From positions 1 through 37,373 of the forward strand of contig JAESTD010000186.1 of the NCBI GenBank assembly GCA_016763755.1: a stretch of 37,373 nt of DNA. The letters are read 5' to 3'. The stretch comes from Mucilaginibacter sp. GTDB taxonomy: Bacteria > Bacteroidota > Bacteroidia > Sphingobacteriales > Sphingobacteriaceae. The position numbers and the translations under genes are program-made. The notes under the pieces were generated by a model. That model did no database searches and was not told where the DNA came from. It saw only the letters and a program-made list of their open reading frames with translations. Every line of letters starts with the position of its first letter. Within the stretch, counting starts at the first letter, position 1. Below, in pieces: positions 16,563 to 25,047 of this stretch.

Positions 16563-17102
16563 CTAATAGATTTTGGTTGCTATTTCACTGGTTTTCCTAA
16601 TAAGGATCGTCTTGCCTTCGCTCTTCGCTACATCTGTCAGCAACAGGTAGCCGCTAAGTCCCTGTGCCAACAGTGCAGTGCTTTCGGCAAATGAGACGCC
16701 ATCAGGAAGCGGAGAAAAGGCCGATTCGGTTTTGGCAATATATTGCGCATAAGCACCGATCCCTACAAAGCCCAGCACCCGGTCACCTTTGTTGTAATTC
16801 TTTACATCCGGGCCAACTTCTACGATCACACCGGCTGCCTCAGCGCCGAGCACATAGGGAAAGGGTTCATGCTCGAAGTAGGTACCGGCCCTGCGCATCG
16901 CATCGGCCCAATTCACCCCAGCCGCCTTGATTTCAACGAGGATCTCGTCATTTTTCGGTTCCGGTATTTCTATTTCCTGTATCTCAAAAACATCGGGTCC
17001 TCCATATTTTGATATGGATGCTTGTTTCATCGTTCCGGGTTTGGTTGTTTGGTAGATAATTTCTACTGACTCTTTTTGTGCCATTGTAATCTTATTTTTC
17101 AA
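16563..17102 (-). pseudogene. Truncated zinc-independent alcohol dehydrogenase/quinone oxidoreductase
   Basis: Medium-chain dehydrogenase/reductase of the quinone-oxidoreductase type. The N-terminal GroES-like domain is complete: MKQASISKYGGPDVFEIQEI, ILVEIKAAGVNWADAMRRAG, PYVLGAEAAGVIVEVGPDV, and GDRVLGFVGIGAYAQY. The protein then runs to LLTDVAKSEGKTILI, where the Gly-x-Gly-x-x-Gly NADPH-binding fold should start. Instead it ends after the unrelated RKTSEIATKIY, at 179 residues against about 320 in the family. The cofactor domain is gone, so it cannot be catalytic. The start is probably 17102 or, by homology, ATG 17030. It is divergent from a broken HxlR regulator, a common regulator-reductase pairing. 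Confidence 0.8.
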
Positions 17103-17188
17103 TTTTAATTTTGTTACGCAAAGAAACCGTCATTAGTCTACATTTGTACCTATCATTACCTCGTAGTAGTAACCTTAAGGTAACCAAA

Positions 17189-17522
17189 ATGAAAAATAAA
17201 GTATTTTAATACAGCGACTGCCCGATCCATCGCTCGATGGCAATCATTGGCATAAAATGGAAGCCCATTCTGATCTGGGCCTTGCGGGACAGGACCGCCC
17301 GTTTCGGTCAGCTCTCTTTAGCTGTAGGTTTGATCCAGGAAGGATTTAACCTCCTCTTTGAAAGAACTCGAAGAAGATGGCGTGGTCATGCGCCAGGAAT
17401 TTAAAGAACTTCCGCCGCGTGTTGAATATTCATTGACGGAGAAAGGGCAGGCATTGATTCCGATCATCGCACAACTTGCGGACTGGGACACTGTTTTTAC
17501 CGAACGCGTAAATGTTTGCTGA
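17189..17522 (+). pseudogene. HxlR-family transcriptional regulator, broken by stop and frameshift
   Basis: Winged-helix MarR/HxlR-type regulator. From ATG 17189 (MKNKVF) there is an in-frame TAA at 17207, after which the homology is intact: YSDCPIHRSMAIIGIKWKPI, with the family's Cys-Pro near the N-terminus and the Gly-x-Lys-Trp helix start, then LIWALRDRTARFGQLSLAVG. The frame breaks near 17330, and the rest reads in another frame: LTSSLKELEEDGVVMRQEFK, ELPPRVEYSLTEKGQALIPI, ending TGA at 17520. HxlR proteins sense electrophiles or quinones through Cys and usually regulate an adjacent reductase; the divergent quinone oxidoreductase is the obvious former target. Two independent lesions suggest real decay rather than error alone. 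Confidence 0.75.
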
Positions 17523-17858
17523 CGTTTCACCGCATTTAAAGAGGACAGGGTAGTAAATATCATTGATGATATCTGAGTCTGCATGCAGCCTATTTTAAAG
17601 TTTGTCTGTCAAATTCGATTCCTAAACTAATTCTTTTGTAGTATAAAGGCAGGATGCAATTCTGTGTCAATATGAAGACGATTGTAATTTTCATGTGCCG
17701 TAATGGAAAACTTTCAGCATAGTATATCGCCTCTGATTGCTCGCTTCAATCTTTGATAGGTAAATTATATAGCAGGCATGAGCGGATCTCTACTATTTTC
17801 CGGACTTCCTTTAGCAAGAAGAATTGTTAATTTATTGCCTGCGTCGGCGGGATTTAAC

Positions 17859-17886
17859 TTGAACTGGAAAAAATGATATCAATTTG
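17859..17886 (+). promoter_or_regulatory. Probable promoter of the GH92-SGNH-esterase operon
   Basis: TTG (17859-17861), 17-base spacer, then TCAATTTG (17879-17886), which keeps the TTTG of the Bacteroidota -7 box. An operator follows one base later. The layout matches base for base the spacing seen upstream of SusC1. Confidence 0.45.
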
Positions 17887-17899
17887 CTAAATCGATTTT
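17886..17899 (+). promoter_or_regulatory. LacI-type operator, copy 3 (GH92 upstream site)
   Basis: GCTAAATCGATTTT; 11 of the 12 core bases (17888-17899) match the palindrome TAAATCGATTTA. It lies about 100 bases before the GH92 start and directly after the -7 box. Confidence 0.55.
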
Positions 17900-17997
17900 T
17901 TTATTTATTTTAGGCGGAGATATGATGTAAAATTATCTCCACCTCCGGCAAATCTTCAGCCTAAAGTGGCCTAAATAGTAATTACAATAAATAAACC

Positions 17998-20316
17998 ATG
18001 TTTTACTTTTTCAGGAAGACAGTCTTAGGACTTTTTTTGGCGGCTACTGCTGGGGGGGCGTTTGCTCAGGCGCAGGATTTAAGCTCGTATGTGAATCCGT
18101 TCATCGGAGCAAGTACGAGCACAGCTGATGCAGGCGTTTATCACGGGCTTGGCAAAACATTTCCCGGAGCAACTACCCCGTATGGTATGGTACAGGTTAG
18201 CCCTAACACCATTACCGGCGGTGATAATGGCTCAGGTTACAGTTATGAGCACAAGAGTATCGAAGGATTTGCCTTTACGCAAATGAGCGGGATAGGCTGG
18301 TTTGGTGACCTGGGTAATTTTTTAGTGATGCCAACCACCGGCAAACTCAAAACAAGAGCAGGAACGCTTGACCATCCCGAGGGCGGTTACCGTTCGTTGT
18401 ATAATAAGGATACTGAAAATGCTTCAGCAGGGTACTATAGTGCCCAGCTTACCGACTACGGCATCAAAGCAGAAATGACGGCTGCGCCACATAGCGGAAT
18501 TCTTCGTTTTACTTTTCCGCAGAATAATTCGTCACGTATTCAAATTGATCTTGCCAGAAGAGTAGGCGGTACCTCCACTACGCAATACGTGAAAGTGGTT
18601 GATAAGTATACAATACAAGGATGGATAAAGTGTACACCTGATGGTGGAGGATGGGGCAATGGCGATGGCCATGCCGATTATATGGTTTATTTCTATGCTA
18701 AATTCAGTAAGCCGCTTAAAAACTTCGGTGTTTGGGCCGCTAATATTCCAGATAATTGGGTGCGCAAGCGCGAAGAAGTAGGCAGTGACCGGTACCAGGA
18801 AGCAGTTGCCGAAGCAGACGTACTGCCAAACATCAAAGAAAAGCAAGGTAAGCATCTTGGGTTTTACACAAAGTTTGCTACTAAAGCAGGTGAAGTAGTA
18901 CTGATGAAGTCCGGTATTTCGTTCGTAAGTATTTCCGGCGCGAAGGCCAACTTGTTGGCCGAGATCAGGGATTGGGATTTCGATGCTGTCCACCAGCGCG
19001 CCGTTGGCCTGTGGAATAATGCTTTAGCCAAAGTTCAGGTAACAGGCGGCACACCTGAACAAAAAACAGTGTTTTACACTGCGCTTTATCATACCATGAT
19101 AGATCCGCGGATAATCAGTGATGTGGATAACAAATACCCCGGCGGCGATGTAAAACCCCACCAAACCACTTTATTTAAGAAACGTACCATCTTTAGCGGG
19201 TGGGATGTGTTCCGCAGCCAGATACCTCCTCAAACCATTATCAATCCATCCCTGGTGAATGATCTGGTGAACTCAATGGTGACCCTCGCGCAGCAAAAGA
19301 AGAAGGACTATTTTGAGCGGTGGGAGCTGTTGAATGCCTACACAGGTTGTATGTTGGGCAACCCCATGACTTCTGTATTAACCGATGCTTATGCAAAAGG
19401 CATTCGACGATATGATGTAAAAGAAGCCTATAAATTAGCGAAAGGCTCGGTAGAGAAATTTGGGAATGGCAATAAAGGTTTCGCCCCCGGATCTATCGCC
19501 CAAACTTTAGAGTACGCCTATAACGAATGGTGCGTTGCGCGTATGGCCCATTCGCTCGGCCATCCGGCAGATGAGAAAAGATACACTGCGCGAAGTTTAT
19601 CATACAAGAATATTTTTGATAAAGATAAAGAATGGTTTCGTCCTAAGGATGAGAACGGCAATTGGGTTGCCTGGCCCGACTCGGGCAGAATGACACAGTG
19701 GTACGGCACATTTGAGACCAACCCTTATCAGCAGGGCTGGTTTGTTCCTCACGATGTGGCCGGTATGGTGGGTTTGATGGGCGGAAAGGCTAAAGTAATT
19801 GCCGACCTTAACAACTTGTTTGCCAAAACGCCCGACAATATGATGTGGAATGATTATTACAACCACGCTAACGAACCGGTGCACCATGTTCCTTTTCTTT
19901 ACAACCGTTTGGGGCAACCCTGGCTTACCCAGAAATGGACACGCGAGATTTGCCGGCGTGCATATAAAAACTCGGTGGAAGGGTTGGTTGGTAACGAGGA
20001 TGTTGGACAAATGTCGGCCTGGTATGTTTTGGCTGCTGCTGGCCTGCACCCGGTTTGTCTTGGTGATACCCGCCAAGAGATTACCAGCCCGGTGTTTAAC
20101 CGGATCACATTAAAACTCGACCACGTTTATGCGCGCGGACAGGCATTCACGATCATCGCCAAAAATAATTCGGCAGCGAATATCTATATCCAGAGCGCGA
20201 AGCTTAATGGTCATGATTATAATAAATGTTTTATAGATTATAAGGACATAGCTGCAGGCGGTACACTTGAACTCATTATGGGTAACCAGCCAAACACAGC
20301 TTGGGGAACAAACTAA
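17998..20316 (+). CDS. GH92 alpha-mannosidase, secreted (GH92-A)
   Basis: Predicted 772 residues, normal length. Signal peptide about 1-24 (AFA-QAQ). Mature start is the family-typical SSYVNPFIG, then an N-terminal beta-sandwich (GKTFPGATTPYGMVQVSP, GSGYSYEHKSIEGFAFTQMS) and the C-terminal (alpha/alpha)6 catalytic domain. The catalytic acid region is intact: NHANEPVHHVPFLYN with Glu 626 in Asn-Glu-Pro. GNEDVGQMSAWYV (Asp 668) holds the candidate general base, and GLHPVCLGD follows. GH92 enzymes are Ca2+-dependent inverting exo-alpha-mannosidases acting on N-glycans or yeast mannan; linkage specificity cannot be fixed here. First gene of an operon: SGNH hydrolase starts 1 base after its stop. 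Confidence 0.92.
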   Translation: MFYFFRKTVLGLFLAATAGGAFAQAQDLSSYVNPFIGASTSTADAGVYHGLGKTFPGATTPYGMVQVSPNTITGGDNGSGYSYEHKSIEGFAFTQMSGIGWFGDLGNFLVMPTTGKLKTRAGTLDHPEGGYRSLYNKDTENASAGYYSAQLTDYGIKAEMTAAPHSGILRFTFPQNNSSRIQIDLARRVGGTSTTQYVKVVDKYTIQGWIKCTPDGGGWGNGDGHADYMVYFYAKFSKPLKNFGVWAANIPDNWVRKREEVGSDRYQEAVAEADVLPNIKEKQGKHLGFYTKFATKAGEVVLMKSGISFVSISGAKANLLAEIRDWDFDAVHQRAVGLWNNALAKVQVTGGTPEQKTVFYTALYHTMIDPRIISDVDNKYPGGDVKPHQTTLFKKRTIFSGWDVFRSQIPPQTIINPSLVNDLVNSMVTLAQQKKKDYFERWELLNAYTGCMLGNPMTSVLTDAYAKGIRRYDVKEAYKLAKGSVEKFGNGNKGFAPGSIAQTLEYAYNEWCVARMAHSLGHPADEKRYTARSLSYKNIFDKDKEWFRPKDENGNWVAWPDSGRMTQWYGTFETNPYQQGWFVPHDVAGMVGLMGGKAKVIADLNNLFAKTPDNMMWNDYYNHANEPVHHVPFLYNRLGQPWLTQKWTREICRRAYKNSVEGLVGNEDVGQMSAWYVLAAAGLHPVCLGDTRQEITSPVFNRITLKLDHVYARGQAFTIIAKNNSAANIYIQSAKLNGHDYNKCFIDYKDIAAGGTLELIMGNQPNTAWGTN

Positions 20317-20317
20317 A

Positions 20318-21706
20318 ATGACAAAGAAAATTTACTCGTTACTTATCGGGATCGGTTTAAGTACAGGCGTTTATGCCCAAAAGATCTCACCTTTTAAAGC
20401 CGGAGATAGGATTGCCTTCGTAGGAAACAGTATAACAGACGGCGGCCATTATCACTCGTACATCTGGCTGTATTACATGACGCATTTTCCAAACCAGCGC
20501 ATTACTTGCTATAATGTTGGGATTGGCGGCGACGATATTAATCAGATCGCCTATCGTATGGATGCCGATGCGCTTGCACGTAAGCCCAACGTGCTCACCC
20601 TTACCTGGGGCATGAATGATACCGGGTATTTTGAATGGTACCGTGCGGATGCGCAGGATTTTATTGATAAACGTTTGGTAAACAGCTATAAAACATATGC
20701 AGCATTGGTGGATAAATTAAAAAAGCATACAGAGATCCGCAAAATATTAATCGGTGGTTCGCCGTATGACGAGACGACCAAGTTTACCAAGAAAAACCTT
20801 TACCCGCATAAAAGTGACGCGCTTGCCAAAGTAATAGCACATCAGGAAGAATCTGCCAAAAATAATGGATGGGACTTTGTCGATTTTTATCATCCGATGG
20901 ATGCAATCAATAAACGTGAACAGGCAAAAGACAGCACTTTCAGTTTAACACCCTCAGACCGTATCCACCCGGATAACAATGGTCACCTGGTGATGGCTTA
21001 TCTGTTCCTTAAAACGCAAGGCCTGGCCAACAAGGAAGTTGCAGATATAAGTATAGATGCTGCTAAGAAAACAGTAGCTAAAGCAGAGAATTGTGTGATC
21101 TCAAAATTAGCGGCGAATGCTAAATCGATATCTTTTAATTATCTCGCCAAGTCTTTACCTTATCCGTTAGATACCATACCGCGCGGCTGGGGCAATATCA
21201 AAAAGCAATCTGAAGCGCTTAAACTCATTCCTTTTATGAACGAATTTAACCAAGAAATGCTTACCCTGAAAAACCTGGCCGACGGCCGATATGATCTGTT
21301 GATAGATGGCGAAAAAATGGGTAACTGGTCGGCTGCTGAGTTTGCCAAAGGCATAAACCTCGCCGCTATCACGGCAACACCACAATATCAACAAGCTATA
21401 CAGATCCGTGAGCTGAACGAAGAACGCTGGGATATTGAGCGCCGTTTGCGAAATTATATGTGGATGGAATACGATTTTTTAAAAGACAAAGGTATGTTGT
21501 TTAAAGACGGCAACGCTGCCATGGATTCGGTAAAAAAGTACGCCCCGGTAAACATTTTTGTCAATGGTAACAAGGATAATTACACCCGCGCTCGCTACAA
21601 AAATGTGCGGAACGCATGGCAAAAAGAGATCGATGTTTTAACCGATCAAATTTATGCTATCAATAAACCCCAAACTCACCAAGTTCAAATCATTTCATCA
21701 AAATAG
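20318..21706 (+). CDS. SGNH/GDSL-family hydrolase, probable carbohydrate esterase
   Basis: Predicted 462 residues from ATG 20318, which starts a signal peptide (MTKKIYSLLIGIGLSTGVYA, mature QKISPF). An upstream in-frame ATG at 20267 lies inside GH92 and is not credible. SGNH blocks: I, FVGNSITDGG with Ser 38; II, Gly in GIGGDD (about 71); III, GMND with Asn 100; V, DRIHPDNNGH with Asp 214 and His 217. So the full catalytic set is present. A C-terminal part of about 230 residues is helical and probably an accessory domain. Such enzymes beside GH genes often deacetylate glycans. Placed between GH92 and a CE1-like esterase, it likely removes acyl groups that block mannosidase action; the substrate is inferred. 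Confidence 0.85.
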   Translation: MTKKIYSLLIGIGLSTGVYAQKISPFKAGDRIAFVGNSITDGGHYHSYIWLYYMTHFPNQRITCYNVGIGGDDINQIAYRMDADALARKPNVLTLTWGMNDTGYFEWYRADAQDFIDKRLVNSYKTYAALVDKLKKHTEIRKILIGGSPYDETTKFTKKNLYPHKSDALAKVIAHQEESAKNNGWDFVDFYHPMDAINKREQAKDSTFSLTPSDRIHPDNNGHLVMAYLFLKTQGLANKEVADISIDAAKKTVAKAENCVISKLAANAKSISFNYLAKSLPYPLDTIPRGWGNIKKQSEALKLIPFMNEFNQEMLTLKNLADGRYDLLIDGEKMGNWSAAEFAKGINLAAITATPQYQQAIQIRELNEERWDIERRLRNYMWMEYDFLKDKGMLFKDGNAAMDSVKKYAPVNIFVNGNKDNYTRARYKNVRNAWQKEIDVLTDQIYAINKPQTHQVQIISSK

Positions 21707-21718
21707 CATCATCTTATA

Positions 21719-22549
21719 ATGAATATTCATAAAATAATATTTCTAGTTCTTTTATTGGTGGTGGGTTTTGGTTGCTTAAAGGCTGACGCTGCAACCGTTG
21801 ACACAGTGCTTACGCATAGCGCAGCCATGAAAAAAGACATTAAGGCAGTTATTATAAAGCCCGCAGGTTATTCAGCGTCAAACAAGTATCCGGCGTTGTA
21901 CCTGCTTCACGGCTTTAGCGGTAATTACAGCGACTGGATAAAAAAAGTGCCGGCTATAGCCAAACTTGCCGATACCTATCAAATGATCATTGTCTGCCCC
22001 GATGGTAATTTTGCGGGCTGGTATTTTGATAGCACCGAGAACAAAGAATGGATGTATGAAACTTATATCGCTACAGAACTGGTTACGTATGTAGACAAGC
22101 ATTATGCTACCATTGCCCGAAGAACGGGGAGGGCAATAACCGGCCTTAGTATGGGCGGGCATGGCGCTTTGTTCCTTTCATTTAAACATCAGGATATTTT
22201 CGGTGCAGCCGGGAGTATGAGCGGTGTAGTGGATATACGCCAGTTTGCGGATAGCTATGGTATTGAACAGGTGATAGGGAAATATGCCGAGCATCCGGAG
22301 GTATGGGAAAAACACTGCGTGGCGAGCCTTTTGTATCTTTTAAAACCAAATGCACTTACTTTGATTGTTGATTGCGGTTACGACGATGGGATGTATAGCG
22401 GTAACCAGGAATTGCACAAGCAATTGCTTTTAAGGCGTATTCCGCACGATTACACGGTGAGGCCGGGTGGTCATTCCTGGGCGTATTGGGCAAACGCTAT
22501 CAATTACCAGGCCTTGTTTTTCAGCCGCTTTTTCGTTGAGCACAACTAG
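21719..22549 (+). CDS. Alpha/beta-hydrolase esterase, CE1/esterase D-like
   Basis: Predicted 276 residues. The N-terminal signal has Cys 19 in VGFGC, so it may be either a lipoprotein or a type I secreted protein. The fold shows LLHGFSGNYSDW (oxyanion loop), the nucleophile elbow GLSMGGHGA with Ser 144, DCGYDDGMYSGN with the acid Asp 222 or 223, and GGHSWAYW with His 252, so the triad is complete. It resembles esterase D and CE1 acyl/feruloyl esterases of Bacteroidota polysaccharide loci. Third gene of the GH92 operon (12-base gap). A role in removing ester groups from the glycan is likely; the exact ester cannot be read. Confidence 0.85.
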   Translation: MNIHKIIFLVLLLVVGFGCLKADAATVDTVLTHSAAMKKDIKAVIIKPAGYSASNKYPALYLLHGFSGNYSDWIKKVPAIAKLADTYQMIIVCPDGNFAGWYFDSTENKEWMYETYIATELVTYVDKHYATIARRTGRAITGLSMGGHGALFLSFKHQDIFGAAGSMSGVVDIRQFADSYGIEQVIGKYAEHPEVWEKHCVASLLYLLKPNALTLIVDCGYDDGMYSGNQELHKQLLLRRIPHDYTVRPGGHSWAYWANAINYQALFFSRFFVEHN

Positions 22550-22659
22550 CAGTTAAGGACTCTTTTAAATTTTTGATAAATTTTGCTCCTAACCTTATTG
22601 AATTTTTAATCTTCATAGGTAAACGCCGCCACAATGGCAAAAATTAAAATAAGAAGAAT

Positions 22660-22680
22660 TAAATTTGCTAAATCGTTTTT
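22660..22680 (+). promoter_or_regulatory. Promoter -7 box with degenerate operator, copy 4
   Basis: TAAATTTG (22660-22667) is a full match to TAnnTTTG. It is followed at once by GCTAAATCGTTTTT, in which the left half of the operator is perfect and the right half is degenerate. This repeats the -7-box/operator fusion of the two other units. Confidence 0.5.
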
Positions 22681-22767
22681 GCTTTGTATATTAGCCTTTG
22701 ATACAAAACCAATTATAAATAACGTATTAGTCTCTTAATTGAATTGATAAAATGATAAGCTAAAAAA

Positions 22768-22781
22768 GCTAAATCGATTTA
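22768..22781 (+). promoter_or_regulatory. LacI-type operator, copy 5 (SusD2 upstream site)
   Basis: GCTAAATCGATTTA with a perfect core at 22770-22781. It lies 101 bases after copy 4 and 49 bases before the SusD2 start. Confidence 0.6.
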
Positions 22782-22830
22782 TTTCTTCGTATGTAACTAC
22801 GTAAGAGGGCTAAGGATTAAACATAATTAT

Positions 22831-24581
22831 ATGATGAAACTTTACTTTAAGGAAATAGCTTATATTTCCTGTTTGAGTTTGTTTTTATGTGCATCCTGCA
22901 AAAAGGGTGACTTTCTGGGACAGACCTCTACGTCAAATCTGACGCAGGAGACCGTTTTTAAAGATAGTGCTAATGCAGTTCGGTTTTTAGCGGGGATTTA
23001 CGAAAACGTCGGCTTTAGCGCGGCAGCTAACCGGTTCACATACGGCCCGAACGAACTTAGTCAAACGCCCAACGGCGGTATCGACGCTTGTTCGGACGAG
23101 GCAGAGGTTTATAATTCCGGCGGTTCAACTGCGCTGGCCTGGGAGACCGGGACGATCAATGCAGCGGTAGCTACTGACGATGCCTATAGAAAATCATATA
23201 CCAATATCAGGTCAGTAACCAGTTCTTCAAAAACGTAGAAAAGGCGCCGATCAATAATTTTACGAAAATCCAGATGCGTGCGGAAGCGCGCTTCCTGAGG
23301 GCCTGGTATTATGCTATCCTGCTGAAACATTACGGTGGTATACACCTGATGGGTGATAGCATTTACAACTATACGGAGCAGATCCCGGCAAGCCGCAATA
23401 CCTATGAGCAGTGTGTGAATTACATATTGGCCGAATGTGACCTTGCGGCGCAGGACCTGCCAAATGCTCAAAGCGGTATCAATTACGGGAGGGCATCAAA
23501 AGGTGCCTGTCTGGCCCTTAAATCCAGGGTTCTTTTATATGCTGCAAGTCCGCTTTTCAACGAAAGCCCGCTAACCGGCACGAAAAATAATGAAGTGTTA
23601 GGCTATAAATCTTACGACAAAGAGCGTTGGAAGGCGGCCCGTGACGCAGCGTCGGCAGTGATAGGTATGGGCGCGTATTCTTTAAATATCGATAATTCAA
23701 CGCCCGGCGTGGGCTTTCGCGATCTGTTCACCAAGCGTTATAATACGGAGTATATTTTTCAGTTGATGAGGCCTTCTGATAACAGGGACCTCGAAGAACT
23801 TTTTCAGCCTCCATCCCGGACCGGTAAAAACGGAGCGTTTCCTTTGCAGGGACTTGTTGATGCATTCCCGATGGGTAATGGTAAAGTTATTACGGACCCC
23901 ACCTCGGGCTATAATGCTCAAGACCCATACGCCGGTCGGGATCCACGTTTAAATTATACCGTCATTCGTGATCAAACCCCTTTACAAAACAGGCTGGTGG
24001 CTGGTTTCTCGCCAGTCAATATTTTTCAGGGGAATTTCAACGGCATTAAGACAGGACCTGATGCGGTGCATGTGGGTACAGCTACAGGTTATTACTGTAA
24101 CAAGATGTTGTCGCCGAATGCGGTATCACAAGATTTTTTACACAATACTGAACGCTGCCTGCCTTTGATACGCTATGCCGAAGTTTTATTGAACTATGCA
24201 GAAGCTGCTAACGAATATAGCGGTCCGGACGCAACCGTTTATGCCGCTGTGGAAAAAATCAGGGAGCGTGCGGGGCTATCGCCATTTCAACTGCCGGCAG
24301 GACTGAGCCAGGAACAAATGCGTGAAGTGGTCAGGAACGAGCGCCGGATCGAATTATCCTTCGAAGAACATCGTTTCTGGGACGTTCGGCGCTGGAAAAT
24401 TGCTGAACAAACTGATAATATCCAAACCAAAGGCATGGAAGTTAACCGGAATGGCAATAGTGTTACTTACAAAATTTTTGACGTACGAAAACGAAACTTT
24501 CGCCCGGCTATGTATCTGTGGCCTATACCGCAAACCGAAGTAGCCAAATCACCTGATGTGATGCAAAATCCGGGTTATTAA
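22831..24581 (+). pseudogene. SusD-like lipoprotein with a one-base frameshift (SusD2)
   Basis: RagB/SusD family. From ATG 22831: signal peptide ending CASC-KKG (Cys about residue 23), then TSTSNLTQETVFKDSANAVR. The frame runs to a stop at 23236-23238, but homology passes without loss into another frame. At 23215-23219 the bases GT-AAC need one extra base (for example GTAAAC), giving SYTNIRSVNQFFKNVEKAPI, then MRAEARFLRAWYYAILLKHY and the usual C-terminus ELSFEEHRFWDVRRWK and LWPIPQTEVAKSPDVMQNPG. Repaired length is about 583 residues, normal. It is a close paralogue of SusD3. The break sits in the short A-run of GTAAC; a sequencing error is plausible, otherwise the first gene of this operon is dead. 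Confidence 0.88.
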
Positions 24582-24592
24582 TTTTTTCCGAA

Positions 24593-25030
24593 ATGATAAG
24601 AAATCTCAATATAAAACGGATACTGTTGCTGCTGGCAGCAGTATCAATGGCCATATCCTGTAAAACCGAAAAGGTGCTGCCAAGTCAGGAAGCATTGAAA
24701 ACCATAACCGGTAACTGGCAGGTGATCAAGGCCAGCCGGAATGGAACTGATCTCGATGGACTTTTGGACTTCAGCAAGTTCAGGATACAGTTCGACGGTA
24801 CAAATTATAAACTGGTCGATAAACTACCGTTCATCGTGAATCAAAACGGTACGTTCTCGCTGGATGATCCGCAGTACCCATTCAAAATTACGTTCACTGC
24901 AACGGGGGCACAAGCGGTTTCAACCGTGTTTACTTATCCTATTGTCAATGGTAAAAGGCAGCTTACGCTGACCTTTAGCCCGGGCTGTCCCAATAATTCT
25001 TATACCTACGTTTTACAACAAGTTAACTAA
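24593..25030 (+). CDS. DUF5004-type lipocalin-like lipoprotein
   Basis: Predicted 145 residues. Lipoprotein signal to AISC-KTE (Cys about 23). The mature domain begins with a lipocalin-like GNWQVIKASRNGTDLDGL, followed by alternating strands (FRIQFDGTNYKLV, GTFSLDDPQYPFKITFTATG, RQLTLTFSPGC, TYVLQQVN). This is the DUF5004 pattern, a family that accompanies SusC/SusD pairs in Bacteroidota. Its role is unknown; surface glycan binding is inferred from context. It starts 11 bases after SusD2, and the DUF4961 gene follows after 17 bases. Confidence 0.75.
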   Translation: MIRNLNIKRILLLLAAVSMAISCKTEKVLPSQEALKTITGNWQVIKASRNGTDLDGLLDFSKFRIQFDGTNYKLVDKLPFIVNQNGTFSLDDPQYPFKITFTATGAQAVSTVFTYPIVNGKRQLTLTFSPGCPNNSYTYVLQQVN

Positions 25031-25047
25031 ACGCAAAATATTAAACG

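Larger units (their letters stand above)
17523..17997. other. Intergenic region upstream of GH92
   Basis: No gene seen. It has a short palindromic stretch, ATATCAT-TG-ATGATAT (17557-17572), just past the HxlR remnant. Near the right end it carries the promoter and operator copy listed separately. Confidence 0.55.

Noticed and set aside
18532..18993. 153-codon minus-strand frame inside GH92-A
   Set aside because: Antisense shadow of the GH92 N-terminal domain.
19600..20076. 158-codon minus-strand frame inside GH92-A
   Set aside because: Antisense shadow of the conserved GH92 catalytic domain; no independent evidence.
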